Origin: Bacteroidota bacterium
GTDB lineage: Bacteria; Bacteroidota; Bacteroidia; Bacteroidales; FEN-979
Assembly: GCA_016868575.1 (NCBI GenBank)
Contig: VGGL01000007.1
Coordinates: 1 to 52,961 of the forward strand
Reading direction: 5' to 3'
Length of the DNA: 52,961 bases
Shown: in pieces, positions 16,049-27,209 of the stretch
Position numbering within the stretch: position 1 is the first letter of the stretch
Layout: each line of letters opens with the position of its first letter
The notes under the pieces: model-generated
Database searches by the model: none
What the model saw: only the letters and a program-made list of their open reading frames with translations
What the model was told of the DNA's origin: nothing
Translations under genes and position numbers: made by a program

Positions 16049-18268
16049 TTATTGTTGTTCCATAAATATCTGTTCTTTCACCAGGTGATAATAAAGTCCT
16101 TTTGAATCCAACAGTTCATGATGATTACCTGATTCTACAAGGCGCCCCTGATCAAGGACGATGATCTTACCGGCACGGATAACGGTGCTGAGCCGGTGGG
16201 CTGCAATGATAACCGTTTGCTTACTTTGTGCATTCACGATGCTTTCCATGATAATCCGTTCATTTTTTGTGTCCAGCGCATTGGTTGGCTCATCCAGAAA
16301 GAGGTACTGAGGCTTCTTATATAGCGCCCTGGCAATTAGCATTCGTTGCCGTTGTCCGGCACTGAGCGAGTGTCCGTTCACTCCCACCGGGGTCATGTCG
16401 GCCAGGGGAAGACGATCCACCACCTCCCTGAACGAAACCAGCCGGAGTACTTCGTCAAACCAGGCCTCGTCGTAGTATTCCTGCATGATGATATTCTCCC
16501 GGATGGTGTCGGCAAACAGGTACCCATCCTGCATCACAACACCGCATTGAGCCCGCCAGTGATCCAGGTCCATCTGGTTGAGAGGGGTCTTCCCGATCCG
16601 GATATTTCCATCGCCAGGCCTATAAAGTCCCAGCATCATGCGCAGCAAGGTGGTTTTTCCGCTTCCACTCTTACCTACGATGGCTAAGGTTTGATTTGGT
16701 GGTATCTCAAGGTTGATGCCCTTCAAAACAAAGTCATACGATGATGTTGGATATGAAAAACTGAGATTCTCCAGGCAGATTGGATGTTCTCCATCAACTT
16801 TAACGCTCCCCTCCTGCTGATCAGATTCTGTCTTCACATCCTGCATCTCTTTCATCCGGGTCCAGCTCAGCCTGGCGTCCTGCATCACCTGAAGGAATAC
16901 AGCCATCTGCTCAACCGGACTGTTGATCATGCCGAGGATGAAGGTGATGGCCAGCATCATTCCAAGTGTGATCTCCCCCTGGATGACCGCCATGGCCGCA
17001 AAAAAGATCACGGTAAGGTTTTTCACCTGGCTGATCAACACACTTCCCGATTGCTGATACTGCGCATTGACAAGGATTTGGATATTGTTCCTGAATATTC
17101 GGGCCTGCAGACTGGTCCATTTTCTGAATATTCCGGATTCCGATTGATTGAGCTTGATCTCGCCAACCCCATCGACGATCTGGATCAGTTGATCCTGATG
17201 GGCAGATAACAGGCCGAAACGTTGCCGGTCCAGCACCCGCCGCTTTTTCATGAACAGCACCATCCAGCCCAGTTGCAGGAGGGTAGCTGAAAAAAAGACC
17301 AGGAAAATCAGCGGACTGTAGAATAAAAGCACCAATCCAAGGATGAGGATGCTAAGCAAGCCGAACACAAAGCTGATCATGTAGTTCGTGATGAAATCTT
17401 CGATCCGCTTATGGTCACCAATGCGCTGAAGGATATCTCCACTCAGATGCCTTTCAAAGAAGGCGATGGGCATCCGGATCAACCGGAGCAGAAAATCCGA
17501 GAGGATGGACACATTGATCCGGGCGCTCAGGTAGAGCAGCATCCAGTTTCTCAGGTATTCAATAGCAACCTGGCTGACGACCAGGAGTATCTGCGCTAAC
17601 AGGATCATCAGGATGAAGCTGGTTTCCTGGTATTCGATCCCGAAATCCACAATGCTCTGTGTCAAAAGCGGGAAAGTCAACTGCAGAATGCTGCCCAGGA
17701 GAAGGGCGAAAATGATCCGGAACCAGTATTTTCGATATGGTAGAAAGTAAGTTGAAATCTTCCGGGGGTCATGGTCGATCTTTTTTCCATGAAGATTAGC
17801 GCTATTCATCGTGCCACCATCCAGTATGAGTGCAATGCCCTTCCCGCCGGTTCCCTCTTCCGGAAAAGAGACCCAGTGGCTCAGGAACTCATTGCGGGAA
17901 AGGTGTTGGATCCCGTTTTCAGGGTCCACAATCTGAAGCAGCTTTTTATCCGGTTGTTGAAGACTTCTCAGCGCGTGTTTTTGAGCGGTTGAAAAAACCA
18001 CGAAGTGGTTCTTGTTCCAGTGCAGTATACAAGGCCCATTCAATGAGATCAATTCTTCCAAAGAGAGGATCATGCCGGTGGCTATAAAGCCAAATTTCCC
18101 GGCCGATTCACGCATAGATTGCAACGAAACCCCTTGCCGGGAAATGTTTATCGCCTCCTGGATTTCAGCCATCGAAACAGCATGTCCATGATAGTTCATA
18201 ACCATCTTCAGGCAAGCCGCGCCGCAATCATTGGCATCAAATTGCGGTTGAAACTGGATTTTTTTCAT
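16049..18268 (-). CDS. lanT: peptidase-containing ABC exporter (C39, bacteriocin type)
   Basis: This is a bifunctional exporter that removes a double-glycine-type leader and pumps the mature peptide across the inner membrane. The N-terminal C39 peptidase has Cys15 (NDCGAACL), His88 (NKNHFVVF) and Asp115 (IVDPENG). The six-helix membrane domain covers about 160-440. The nucleotide-binding domain has GKSGSGKTTLL, LSAGQRQRM and YLFLDEPTNALD. All catalytic residues are present. An upstream in-frame ATG at 18298 exists, but C39 domains usually begin a few residues before the Cys block, so 18268 (MKKIQF) is chosen. Even so, the gene overlaps the 3' end of the LanB C-part by 32 bp, a sign of translational coupling. 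Confidence 0.92.
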   Translation of the reverse strand: MKKIQFQPQFDANDCGAACLKMVMNYHGHAVSMAEIQEAINISRQGVSLQSMRESAGKFGFIATGMILSLEELISLNGPCILHWNKNHFVVFSTAQKHALRSLQQPDKKLLQIVDPENGIQHLSRNEFLSHWVSFPEEGTGGKGIALILDGGTMNSANLHGKKIDHDPRKISTYFLPYRKYWFRIIFALLLGSILQLTFPLLTQSIVDFGIEYQETSFILMILLAQILLVVSQVAIEYLRNWMLLYLSARINVSILSDFLLRLIRMPIAFFERHLSGDILQRIGDHKRIEDFITNYMISFVFGLLSILILGLVLLFYSPLIFLVFFSATLLQLGWMVLFMKKRRVLDRQRFGLLSAHQDQLIQIVDGVGEIKLNQSESGIFRKWTSLQARIFRNNIQILVNAQYQQSGSVLISQVKNLTVIFFAAMAVIQGEITLGMMLAITFILGMINSPVEQMAVFLQVMQDARLSWTRMKEMQDVKTESDQQEGSVKVDGEHPICLENLSFSYPTSSYDFVLKGINLEIPPNQTLAIVGKSGSGKTTLLRMMLGLYRPGDGNIRIGKTPLNQMDLDHWRAQCGVVMQDGYLFADTIRENIIMQEYYDEAWFDEVLRLVSFREVVDRLPLADMTPVGVNGHSLSAGQRQRMLIARALYKKPQYLFLDEPTNALDTKNERIIMESIVNAQSKQTVIIAAHRLSTVIRAGKIIVLDQGRLVESGNHHELLDSKGLYYHLVKEQIFMEQQ

Positions 18269-19127
18269 GCTGAGGGGTATTTGATTGATGATGAGCATTG
18301 GCTGAACGATAATACCTGAAAAGCAACTCCATGGCCATCCATTCCAGCAGGCGCTGATGATCGGGGAATAGCCGGTTGAAACGAAGATGAAAAATCCGGA
18401 TCAAGACTTCTTGCTGATCCTTGTACCAGCCCCTGCAAGCCCGAATATTTCTGATTTCATTCGCCATATCGTGGTTTCTGCCGGTCAATGACAGTCCTGG
18501 GTTATATGGACCTGCCCCGGATAAAACCAAATCCATGTTATTCCTGATCTCACGGAATTTTTTGTCAAGACTAACTTTCTTTTGCTGATCGTGGTTGAAT
18601 TCTCTCCGGTACCGCTCCGAAACTTCCCGGTAATAATCAACCCTGTCGCAATGCAAATGAAAAAACAGGCCCACCAGCTCATCGACCAGGGCAAGTGAAA
18701 TAAGCCAACGGGACTCCAAATCTCGGGACAAATCTGATGTGAGCGCTTCAAGTACGCTTTCGCTGTCAATATGGAATAGCCTCTCAAACAGGTGAAGATG
18801 AACCTTTCCGTACATTCGATGTTCCGGGCGATAGGTTAATACATCCATTTTCCAAATCCTGTGGTCAATCAGTAAAAGGTTGGCTGTGGACTGTATCCTG
18901 GCCAGGACCAGCGCTGGATTAACACCAGCTGTCACATTCAGCCTTATCCTCAGATGAGGTTCCGGATCCCGGTAACGGATGAAAAACCACTGGCGCAGCC
19001 ATCCTTCACCAAGCATCGATGCGATTTCAGGGTAACACATCTCCACGAGCCATCTTTCTAAAGTTTTACAACCTCCGTAAACCTTGAAATAAACCCAGTT
19101 GCGATGATATGGAATAGCTGATTTCAT
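18237..19127 (-). CDS. lanB: lantibiotic dehydratase C-terminal (glutamate elimination) domain protein, split LanB
   Basis: This is the free-standing elimination domain of a class I lanthipeptide dehydratase, the SpaB C-terminal or thiopeptide-type family. It would remove glutamate from glutamylated Ser/Thr to give dehydroalanine or dehydrobutyrine. Recognisable elements are the N-terminal WVYFKVYGG, the FFIRYRDPEPHLRIRL strand pair (48-63) and TYRPEHRMYGK, where most homologues have an RYGG-type ending. Near the C-terminus is FHLRFNRLF. The start overlaps the lanB N-part stop by 4 bp (ATGA). In full-length LanB the two domains are fused; separate genes are typical of Bacteroidota systems such as the pinensin cluster, as I recall it. 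Confidence 0.85.
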   Translation of the reverse strand: MKSAIPYHRNWVYFKVYGGCKTLERWLVEMCYPEIASMLGEGWLRQWFFIRYRDPEPHLRIRLNVTAGVNPALVLARIQSTANLLLIDHRIWKMDVLTYRPEHRMYGKVHLHLFERLFHIDSESVLEALTSDLSRDLESRWLISLALVDELVGLFFHLHCDRVDYYREVSERYRREFNHDQQKKVSLDKKFREIRNNMDLVLSGAGPYNPGLSLTGRNHDMANEIRNIRACRGWYKDQQEVLIRIFHLRFNRLFPDHQRLLEWMAMELLFRYYRSANAHHQSNTPQHEKNPVSTAI

Positions 19128-21088
19128 CTTTTTACAAAGGAAATGATGATCTGATTTGCATAGCCATTCTGTCCATCGGTGACCTGCTGTGGTTCGCGGC
19201 AGAGAAGCGATTCATGGACTGTGACTTCATCCTTGTCAGAAATTTCTGCAGCCAGGATTTTTCGACAAGCTGCATTTTTAAGGTTCAACAGCAGTTCCTG
19301 GTCGCCAAACTGGTAAACAACCTGATCAGGCAGGTCATGCCGAAACAACCATTGTTTGACTTGCCATGGATTGCCACTTTTTCCAAGGATTTGCTTTAGG
19401 TTCGTCAATTTCTCCCCCTGAAAAATCCAGGTGGCAGGCAACAGGATGACCTTGCCGAGACTGATCCTCGGGATCATCTCTAATCGCTGAAAAATGAGCT
19501 GTTCCGGCAATCCAAACCAGGCATCGAAATCCTGAAACTGCAAATCCCCTAAAAAGCGAAACAGTGGCAGCGGATGAAGAAGATAGTTGTAGGCAGATGT
19601 AAACCGTGGGATAACACCTTTTCCCGTTTTTTTAGAAAAAAGTTTCAGCCTGCCTTTCTCCTCTGATAAATAAAGATCATACGCAGGAATGATGTGTTTC
19701 CCATCCGCTCTATATGGCCGTGTCAGATGGATCTCGTGATCCCTTAACGATACTGGCGGGAGAAGCTGATCAATCCCTTCAAAAAGGGGAGGGATCACCT
19801 CAGCTACGATCGCATCAGGACAGGACTGTTTCTCGCGTGAAACGATCTGCCGGATCATTTGGTCAACCTCTTGATCCGTGCCGGAAAACCGGGAATAGAG
19901 GTTTGCGGCTGATGATCCGCCAAAAGGATGCAGACGGATGTGATCACCGGTAAGCTCGATGACTACTGAAAATGTCGGGGGAAGTTTCCCCGCATGAAAG
20001 CTGTTGTCAATACAATAATCATCTGAAAGGGCAACCTGCCTAGAACCCTTTCGGATGGCCTTTCCAATTTCCCTGACGAGTTTTTCAAGATGGTCAGGAA
20101 CAGTTACAGGCTCTGGTTTCCCTAGATTATATCCAGGATGAAAGATCTCTTTGGGGATTAGGTTCTCTAGAAATGCCGGTTCCGGGCCATAGGAAATTCC
20201 TGCTTCCGGGTCAACAGCAGTCAGCAGTGGAACCGGACCTTTCCCATACCTGGCGCAGAATCTCTTGCTGAATTGTTTCAGCCGCATCCCGGGTTGATTC
20301 TCTGCAAAGCCCGAAAGGAAGGTAATGGCACGAGTTAGATCCTGCAAGATGGAATGATCAAGGGTACACGCTGACATTTCCCGTAACATCGAAGGAATGT
20401 GATTTCCGGTATGGTTGTCACTCCTCCCTTCAAAAAGAATCTGATGATCCACCAGTGATTGAAGAAACTGCTCCTTCTCTTTGGCACATAACGCAAATGG
20501 CGTCAATGATCTCTTCAATGTTCCCATGGTTTTTCGATGTGCCGGCATATCAACAATCGCATCGATGGCTTCATTCCGACAAACCTCACTCACCTGGAAA
20601 GCACCATGATGGCCATCCTGCTCATAGTAGCGGTAGCAATCAGCGTATCTTTCCACCGATCCATTCAGGTAAAAACAGCGACTTCCCGATTTCAACTGCG
20701 AGGGCACTGCGGGCACTTTCATTGTTCTGCCTTTTCCCAGGATGATCGAGGTATTATCAAAAATCCTCCCGGTGCTGATCCCTGCAAACATCCCGAAAGG
20801 GGTACACCGGGTCGACATCCTGATCAGGTATTTCTGAAAGGTTAGAAGGATCTTGCTCAATTCTTTTTCCTGGTAAGCACTCCGGTTTTCAAGAAAGCGC
20901 CTGATTTCCAAAGCAAAAGAAGGTGTTGCCAGGCTGATGGGTTCCAGGATGATTGGATCATTTAACAGGGATAGAAGATCTTTCCGGTCAATTTCTTCTT
21001 TTCCAAATAGTTTGTTGAAAGTTGAAATGGATAGCAATGGGGTCCGAAGGATAAATGAAGAGAGATAGGTATATGGCAAATTCTTCAT
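19124..21088 (-). CDS. lanB: lantibiotic dehydratase N-terminal (glutamylation) domain protein, split LanB
   Basis: This is the tRNA-Glu-dependent glutamylation half of a class I lanthipeptide dehydratase. It would activate Ser/Thr of a precursor peptide by transferring glutamate from glutamyl-tRNA. The diagnostic RCTPFGMFAG motif lies near residue 96, with the preceding YLIRMSTR helix. Length is 654 residues and it stops before the elimination domain, which is the next gene. It starts 6 bp after the lanC stop. Overall similarity to characterised LanB proteins cannot be judged here, but motif, length and neighbours agree. Precursor specificity is unknown. Confidence 0.88.
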   Translation of the reverse strand: MKNLPYTYLSSFILRTPLLSISTFNKLFGKEEIDRKDLLSLLNDPIILEPISLATPSFALEIRRFLENRSAYQEKELSKILLTFQKYLIRMSTRCTPFGMFAGISTGRIFDNTSIILGKGRTMKVPAVPSQLKSGSRCFYLNGSVERYADCYRYYEQDGHHGAFQVSEVCRNEAIDAIVDMPAHRKTMGTLKRSLTPFALCAKEKEQFLQSLVDHQILFEGRSDNHTGNHIPSMLREMSACTLDHSILQDLTRAITFLSGFAENQPGMRLKQFSKRFCARYGKGPVPLLTAVDPEAGISYGPEPAFLENLIPKEIFHPGYNLGKPEPVTVPDHLEKLVREIGKAIRKGSRQVALSDDYCIDNSFHAGKLPPTFSVVIELTGDHIRLHPFGGSSAANLYSRFSGTDQEVDQMIRQIVSREKQSCPDAIVAEVIPPLFEGIDQLLPPVSLRDHEIHLTRPYRADGKHIIPAYDLYLSEEKGRLKLFSKKTGKGVIPRFTSAYNYLLHPLPLFRFLGDLQFQDFDAWFGLPEQLIFQRLEMIPRISLGKVILLPATWIFQGEKLTNLKQILGKSGNPWQVKQWLFRHDLPDQVVYQFGDQELLLNLKNAACRKILAAEISDKDEVTVHESLLCREPQQVTDGQNGYANQIIISFVKR

Positions 21089-21094
21089 GCCTTA

Positions 21095-22234
21095 TCAGCT
21101 TAAAAAGAAACACTCGTCCCAATCAGGAATGACAGGGCCGGTAGCCGCAAGCAAAGTCAGCCCTATCCCTGCTTTTCCTTCCAGCAGGGAAAGATCTTTC
21201 GTTTGTTTGAGCATCTCAAGTGATTGTTGTATCCAGAATAAACAGGCCTTCTGGAGTTCGGGGTTTCCTGTTTCCTGATACCCTTTCAGGAAGAGATATG
21301 CAACGCCCATGCGGCCATGACAGAATCCTGTCGCTGAAATTCCCGTTTCTTCAGGTGTTCTTCTTTGGGCTGCATGAAGAAATATCCGGATAGCATGATC
21401 TCTCCAGGTCCGGTCATTCAGGACAAACGACGCCCACAGGAATGCATGGGCAATGCCCAGGTCTCCATAACACCATGCCAGACGGCTGGGTAAATCCCTG
21501 TGTTCCTGATCCAGCCGGCCGGGGAATAATGACGGTTTCTCCGATTTGAACTCAAAATGGAGGATTTTTCTTGCCAACAGGGCTATCAGCCGGGATGTTT
21601 CTTGCTTCAGTAGATGCAAACCGGCAATTTTGCAAAGAAAAAGAAGGTTCCCCGTTAGTCCATGAGCCAGACTCAGATCTTCAACCTGACCGGCAGCTGA
21701 TGAAATCTTGTTTTCAATAACAGGAAAGACATGATCTTTCAGCAATATTTCTGTTTCGGCAACGATCTGGGATCTACCATTCTTCCTTTCCCTGCAGAGG
21801 ACACTCCAGAAAAACCCGAAGGCTCCATGAAGCAAATCAACATTTCCAGCTTGGAGATATTCTTTTCCTTGTTCAAGAAGTGCCTGTTCATAATAGGAGA
21901 TATCCTCATCTCTGATAGAACATACCCCATACTTCTCACACTTCCTTATCAGCCAGAGGATGCCGCCGAGCCCGTTGGCAAAAGACCACCCGACATCACC
22001 ATCATTGACCCGGTTGGTGATGAACTCAAGCTTCTGTTTAATCACCGGCAACAAGGCATCATCATGCACGGAAAGGTAAAGGCAGAGGAGGTACAGGACA
22101 CTGCCGGCTTCACCACTGTATAAACCGGGTTGTTCCGACAATGTACCGCTCGTCAGGTCTTGTTCGACCTTCCGGACTACCTCCCCCACCAAACCAACCA
22201 AAACCTCATCATGGATGATGTTTGGTGCTGTCAT
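21095..22234 (-). CDS. lanC: lanthionine synthetase C-like cyclase (LanC)
   Basis: This zinc enzyme would add cysteine thiols to dehydroamino acids and so close lanthionine rings. The three zinc ligands are visible: Cys255 in WCYGDLG and Cys305-His306 in GFCHGRMG. A catalytic-type His191 lies in LAHGLTG. Repeated G-x-x-G helical hairpins (LYSGEAGSVLYLL, NGLGGILWL, LHGAFGFFW, LEGKAGIGLTLL) give the alpha-toroid. Length is 379 residues. It is the first gene of the lan operon; the 32-bp element at 22262-22293 lies just upstream and no TAnnTTTG box is evident, so transcription may start there or continue from merR. Confidence 0.92.
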   Translation of the reverse strand: MTAPNIIHDEVLVGLVGEVVRKVEQDLTSGTLSEQPGLYSGEAGSVLYLLCLYLSVHDDALLPVIKQKLEFITNRVNDGDVGWSFANGLGGILWLIRKCEKYGVCSIRDEDISYYEQALLEQGKEYLQAGNVDLLHGAFGFFWSVLCRERKNGRSQIVAETEILLKDHVFPVIENKISSAAGQVEDLSLAHGLTGNLLFLCKIAGLHLLKQETSRLIALLARKILHFEFKSEKPSLFPGRLDQEHRDLPSRLAWCYGDLGIAHAFLWASFVLNDRTWRDHAIRIFLHAAQRRTPEETGISATGFCHGRMGVAYLFLKGYQETGNPELQKACLFWIQQSLEMLKQTKDLSLLEGKAGIGLTLLAATGPVIPDWDECFFLS

Positions 22235-22261
22235 GAGAACACTCAGATTAACCTATATGGT

Positions 22262-22293
22262 TTAATCCGAAAAAACGAAAAAGGTCATCTGTT
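22262..22293 (-). promoter_or_regulatory. 32-bp conserved element upstream of lanC
   Basis: This matches the element at 7900-7931 at 29 of 32 positions in the same orientation. It lies between the merR stop (16 bp away) and the lanC ATG (27 bp away). On the minus strand it begins AACAGATGACCTTTTTCG and ends GATTAA. Confidence 0.6.
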
Positions 22294-22308
22294 TTTTTGA
22301 AAAAAATT

Positions 22309-22644
22309 TTACAAACCGTCTTTAAGGTCTGTCAGAAATGTGCGGATCTTGTTTAAAGACTGGATGATCTCACTCGTATCGGCTGTTTCATGCTTGTTGA
22401 TCCTGAGTTTTTCTTTGGCACCCTGGATCGTAAAGCCACGCTCTTTTACAAGGTTATAGATGATTTGTAAATGTCGGATATCGTCCTGCGTATATAACCG
22501 GTTTCCCTTCTTGTTCTTGACCGGCTTGATCACATCAAATTGCTTTTCCCAATACCGGAGCAGCGACTGGTTTACGTTGAACATCCGGGCAACCTCACCG
22601 ATCGAATAATACACACGCCCCAACTGGTTGATGTTTTCATCCAT
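22309..22644 (-). CDS. MerR-family transcriptional regulator
   Basis: This 111-residue protein has an N-terminal winged helix-turn-helix typical of MerR (YSIGEVARMFNVNQSLLRYW at about 13-32, then NRLYTQDDIRHL) and a short C-terminal helix (about 85-110), but no cysteine-rich or ligand-binding domain. It follows the M23 peptidase gene by 12 bp and precedes lanC. This regulator/peptidase/alaS neighbourhood is common in Bacteroidota, so control of the lan operon by it should not be assumed. Confidence 0.88.
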   Translation of the reverse strand: MDENINQLGRVYYSIGEVARMFNVNQSLLRYWEKQFDVIKPVKNKKGNRLYTQDDIRHLQIIYNLVKERGFTIQGAKEKLRINKHETADTSEIIQSLNKIRTFLTDLKDGL

Positions 22645-22656
22645 CAGGAAAAAGGA

Positions 22657-23628
22657 TTAATCCATGGTTTGTGAAGGTCTTGCTGAAAGCTCGAGCATCT
22701 GTTCAAATTCTCCCGGAGTCAGATCGTTGAAGAAGAAATAGATTGGATTGACCGCGACACCGTTTTTCAGCACTTCATAGTGCAGGTGGGGGGCCGTTGA
22801 CTTGCCGGTGTTGCCCACTGTGGCTATCACCGCTCCCCGTTTCACTTTTTGACCCACTCTGACTTTGAACTTCGACAAGTGAGCATATACGGTGCGGTAG
22901 GAGAATCCGTGGTCAATCACGATTTCATTGCCATATCCTCCGGATGAGCGGGAGGCCTTGATCACAACACCATCTCCGGTAGCAAAGATCTTTGTTCCGG
23001 TTGGAGCTGAAAAATCGATCCCGGTATGGAATTTCCGGATCTTATAGAAAGGATCCGTCCGGTATCCGAAATATGATCCGATACGCCTCATATCTGTGAT
23101 CTTCACCGGCTGAATGGCCGGGATGGAGGCCAGCATTTGCTCTTTGCTCCTGACCATTCTGAAGACGTCATCAAAAGATTTTGATTGCACATATAACCGG
23201 CTGGCAATGTTGTCGAGCTTCTTACTGGTTACGATGACGAGTTCGGAGTTATCATACCCTTCCAGCCGGGTATACTTGTTCACCCCGCCATAAGCTCCTT
23301 CCCTTGCAGCGTTAGGTATCGGCTCCGACTCAAATATAATCCGGTAAATATTATCATCCCGTTCTTCCATATCTTCGAGTACCTTCGAAAATTGTTCAAT
23401 CCGGTCATTCATGATCTTATACTGCAGTTGGTATTGATCAATCTCACGCTGCAACATTTTCTCTTTTGGGGACTCGAAAAAGTTAAAAGCAATAATCAGG
23501 ATTACGGTTGAAAAGACCAGGCTTGTCGAAAAGGCGCCAAGGAATCTCAGCAAACGTGTTTTCAACGTTGTCTGAACCTTGTCAAACGTCAGGGAATGTT
23601 TGTTGAATTTGTATTTGACCTTGGTCAT
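22657..23628 (-). CDS. M23-family (LytM-type) metallopeptidase, membrane-anchored
   Basis: This is a cell-wall peptidase or LytM-type factor facing the periplasm. One N-terminal membrane helix (about 27-50) is followed by a coiled-coil-like stretch (about 55-90), a linker, and an M23 domain with HTGIDFSAPTG near 202, the YAHLS motif, and HLHYEV near 280. These carry the zinc ligands H...D and HxH, all intact. Length is 323 residues. Its own TAACTTTG promoter element lies at 23676-23683, back to back with that of alaS. Confidence 0.9.
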   Translation of the reverse strand: MTKVKYKFNKHSLTFDKVQTTLKTRLLRFLGAFSTSLVFSTVILIIAFNFFESPKEKMLQREIDQYQLQYKIMNDRIEQFSKVLEDMEERDDNIYRIIFESEPIPNAAREGAYGGVNKYTRLEGYDNSELVIVTSKKLDNIASRLYVQSKSFDDVFRMVRSKEQMLASIPAIQPVKITDMRRIGSYFGYRTDPFYKIRKFHTGIDFSAPTGTKIFATGDGVVIKASRSSGGYGNEIVIDHGFSYRTVYAHLSKFKVRVGQKVKRGAVIATVGNTGKSTAPHLHYEVLKNGVAVNPIYFFFNDLTPGEFEQMLELSARPSQTMD

Positions 23629-23675
23629 TGCTGATCAGGTTCCGGTATGCGTTTGATGTAACCAATTGGGCGCTG

Positions 23676-23683
23676 CAAAGTTA
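23676..23683 (-). promoter_or_regulatory. -7 element of the M23 peptidase/merR promoter
   Basis: The minus strand reads TAACTTTG, 48 bases before the peptidase start; it is paired divergently with 23696-23703. Confidence 0.55.
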
Positions 23684-23695
23684 GGTAAATAAAAG

Positions 23696-23703
23696 TATCT
23701 TTG
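23696..23703 (+). promoter_or_regulatory. -7 element of alaS promoter
   Basis: TATCTTTG overlaps the first codon of the longest possible alaS frame (23701), so the transcript must begin downstream of that ATG. This fixes the start at 23755. Confidence 0.65.
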
Positions 23704-23754
23704 CAACCCGCTTTTGTGTCATCTTTGTTAATATTTGTTAACAATCAATTGTTT

Positions 23755-26370
<2,616 letters not shown>

Positions 26371-26380
26371 CCTGAATCTT

Positions 26381-27190
26381 TTACGGCATTAACGCCATCA
26401 CAAAGTTGCTGCCATTGTTGTCGGCAAGCCCCATGTCGTTGGTATCAACAACACCATCTCCATTTGCATCTGTTGACACATAGCCCATGACGAAGTTACC
26501 CGAGTCGTTGTCAATATCTCCAAGGTCATTTGTATCTACCACATCATCCTGGTTGACATCGCCGCCAAAGATGGCATAAACACCCGGTTCCATCAATTGC
26601 ATGTTGGAGCCATATGCTTTTGCGGCATCATTGGAAAAATCATAATCCACGCTACCAGAGGCAAAAGAGATCGGGGCAGCGCTCCAGGTCTCAATGCTGT
26701 TCCGGTGTTCCATTACAACATAGTAGTTGCCGCTGTAGGAATTAGGTAGCGATACATTGATGTTCCCCGCGGTGGTCAGATCGACATTGGACAATGAATA
26801 GATTTTTGTGTACGGGGATGAGGGCAGTGCGATGGATGTTGTAACCTTGTCGGCTACAACCCCTGGCCAGTGATCCCCAAATTCATCCTGTGCCTTGTTC
26901 ATGGCTCCTCCACCTGCATACAATCCTTCAAGGAAGACCTTCAGGTGCATCACAATGGAGGTAGGACCACCCAGGATAAAAATAAATCCAATGTCAGTTT
27001 CAACGGTTCCACCGGTCACATCAGGATGGACAAATGGTTCTCCAATGACCGAAAAGTTTTCATAGATCCCGCCTGTGGTGATACCGCCTCCCTGGGAGAT
27101 CACGTAGGCTTCGTGGCTGTACTGTGCCTGTGCCATGCCACAAATCATTATGGCAGCGGCAAGAATGAATAAACGTTGCATGGTTTTCAT
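26381..27190 (-). CDS. secreted protein with C-terminal dockerin-like Ca-binding repeats
   Basis: The chosen start (ATG 27190) gives a signal peptide (MKTMQRLFILAAAIMICG..AQAQ). The longer frame would overlap the preceding gene. The middle part is a beta-rich domain of unknown function. The C-terminal 60 residues carry two calcium-loop motifs, DVNQDDVVDTNDLGDI and DANGDGVVDTNDMGLA, spaced like a type I dockerin pair, with the intervening NSGNFVMGYVSTD-type text repeated (SNFVMALMP at the end). Such tails are frequent in secreted Bacteroidota proteins, and no cohesin was seen here. It is last in a row of five secreted-protein genes. Confidence 0.75.
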   Translation of the reverse strand: MKTMQRLFILAAAIMICGMAQAQYSHEAYVISQGGGITTGGIYENFSVIGEPFVHPDVTGGTVETDIGFIFILGGPTSIVMHLKVFLEGLYAGGGAMNKAQDEFGDHWPGVVADKVTTSIALPSSPYTKIYSLSNVDLTTAGNINVSLPNSYSGNYYVVMEHRNSIETWSAAPISFASGSVDYDFSNDAAKAYGSNMQLMEPGVYAIFGGDVNQDDVVDTNDLGDIDNDSGNFVMGYVSTDANGDGVVDTNDMGLADNNGSNFVMALMP

Positions 27191-27209
27191 AATAGCCTGT
27201 ATTTGTTGA

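Noticed and set aside
22235-22308. Possible lanthipeptide precursor gene before lanC
   Set aside because: The gap is only 74 bp and holds no open frame of useful length. The 94-bp gap at 14314-14407 and the 109-bp gap at 10359-10467 were rejected for the same reason.
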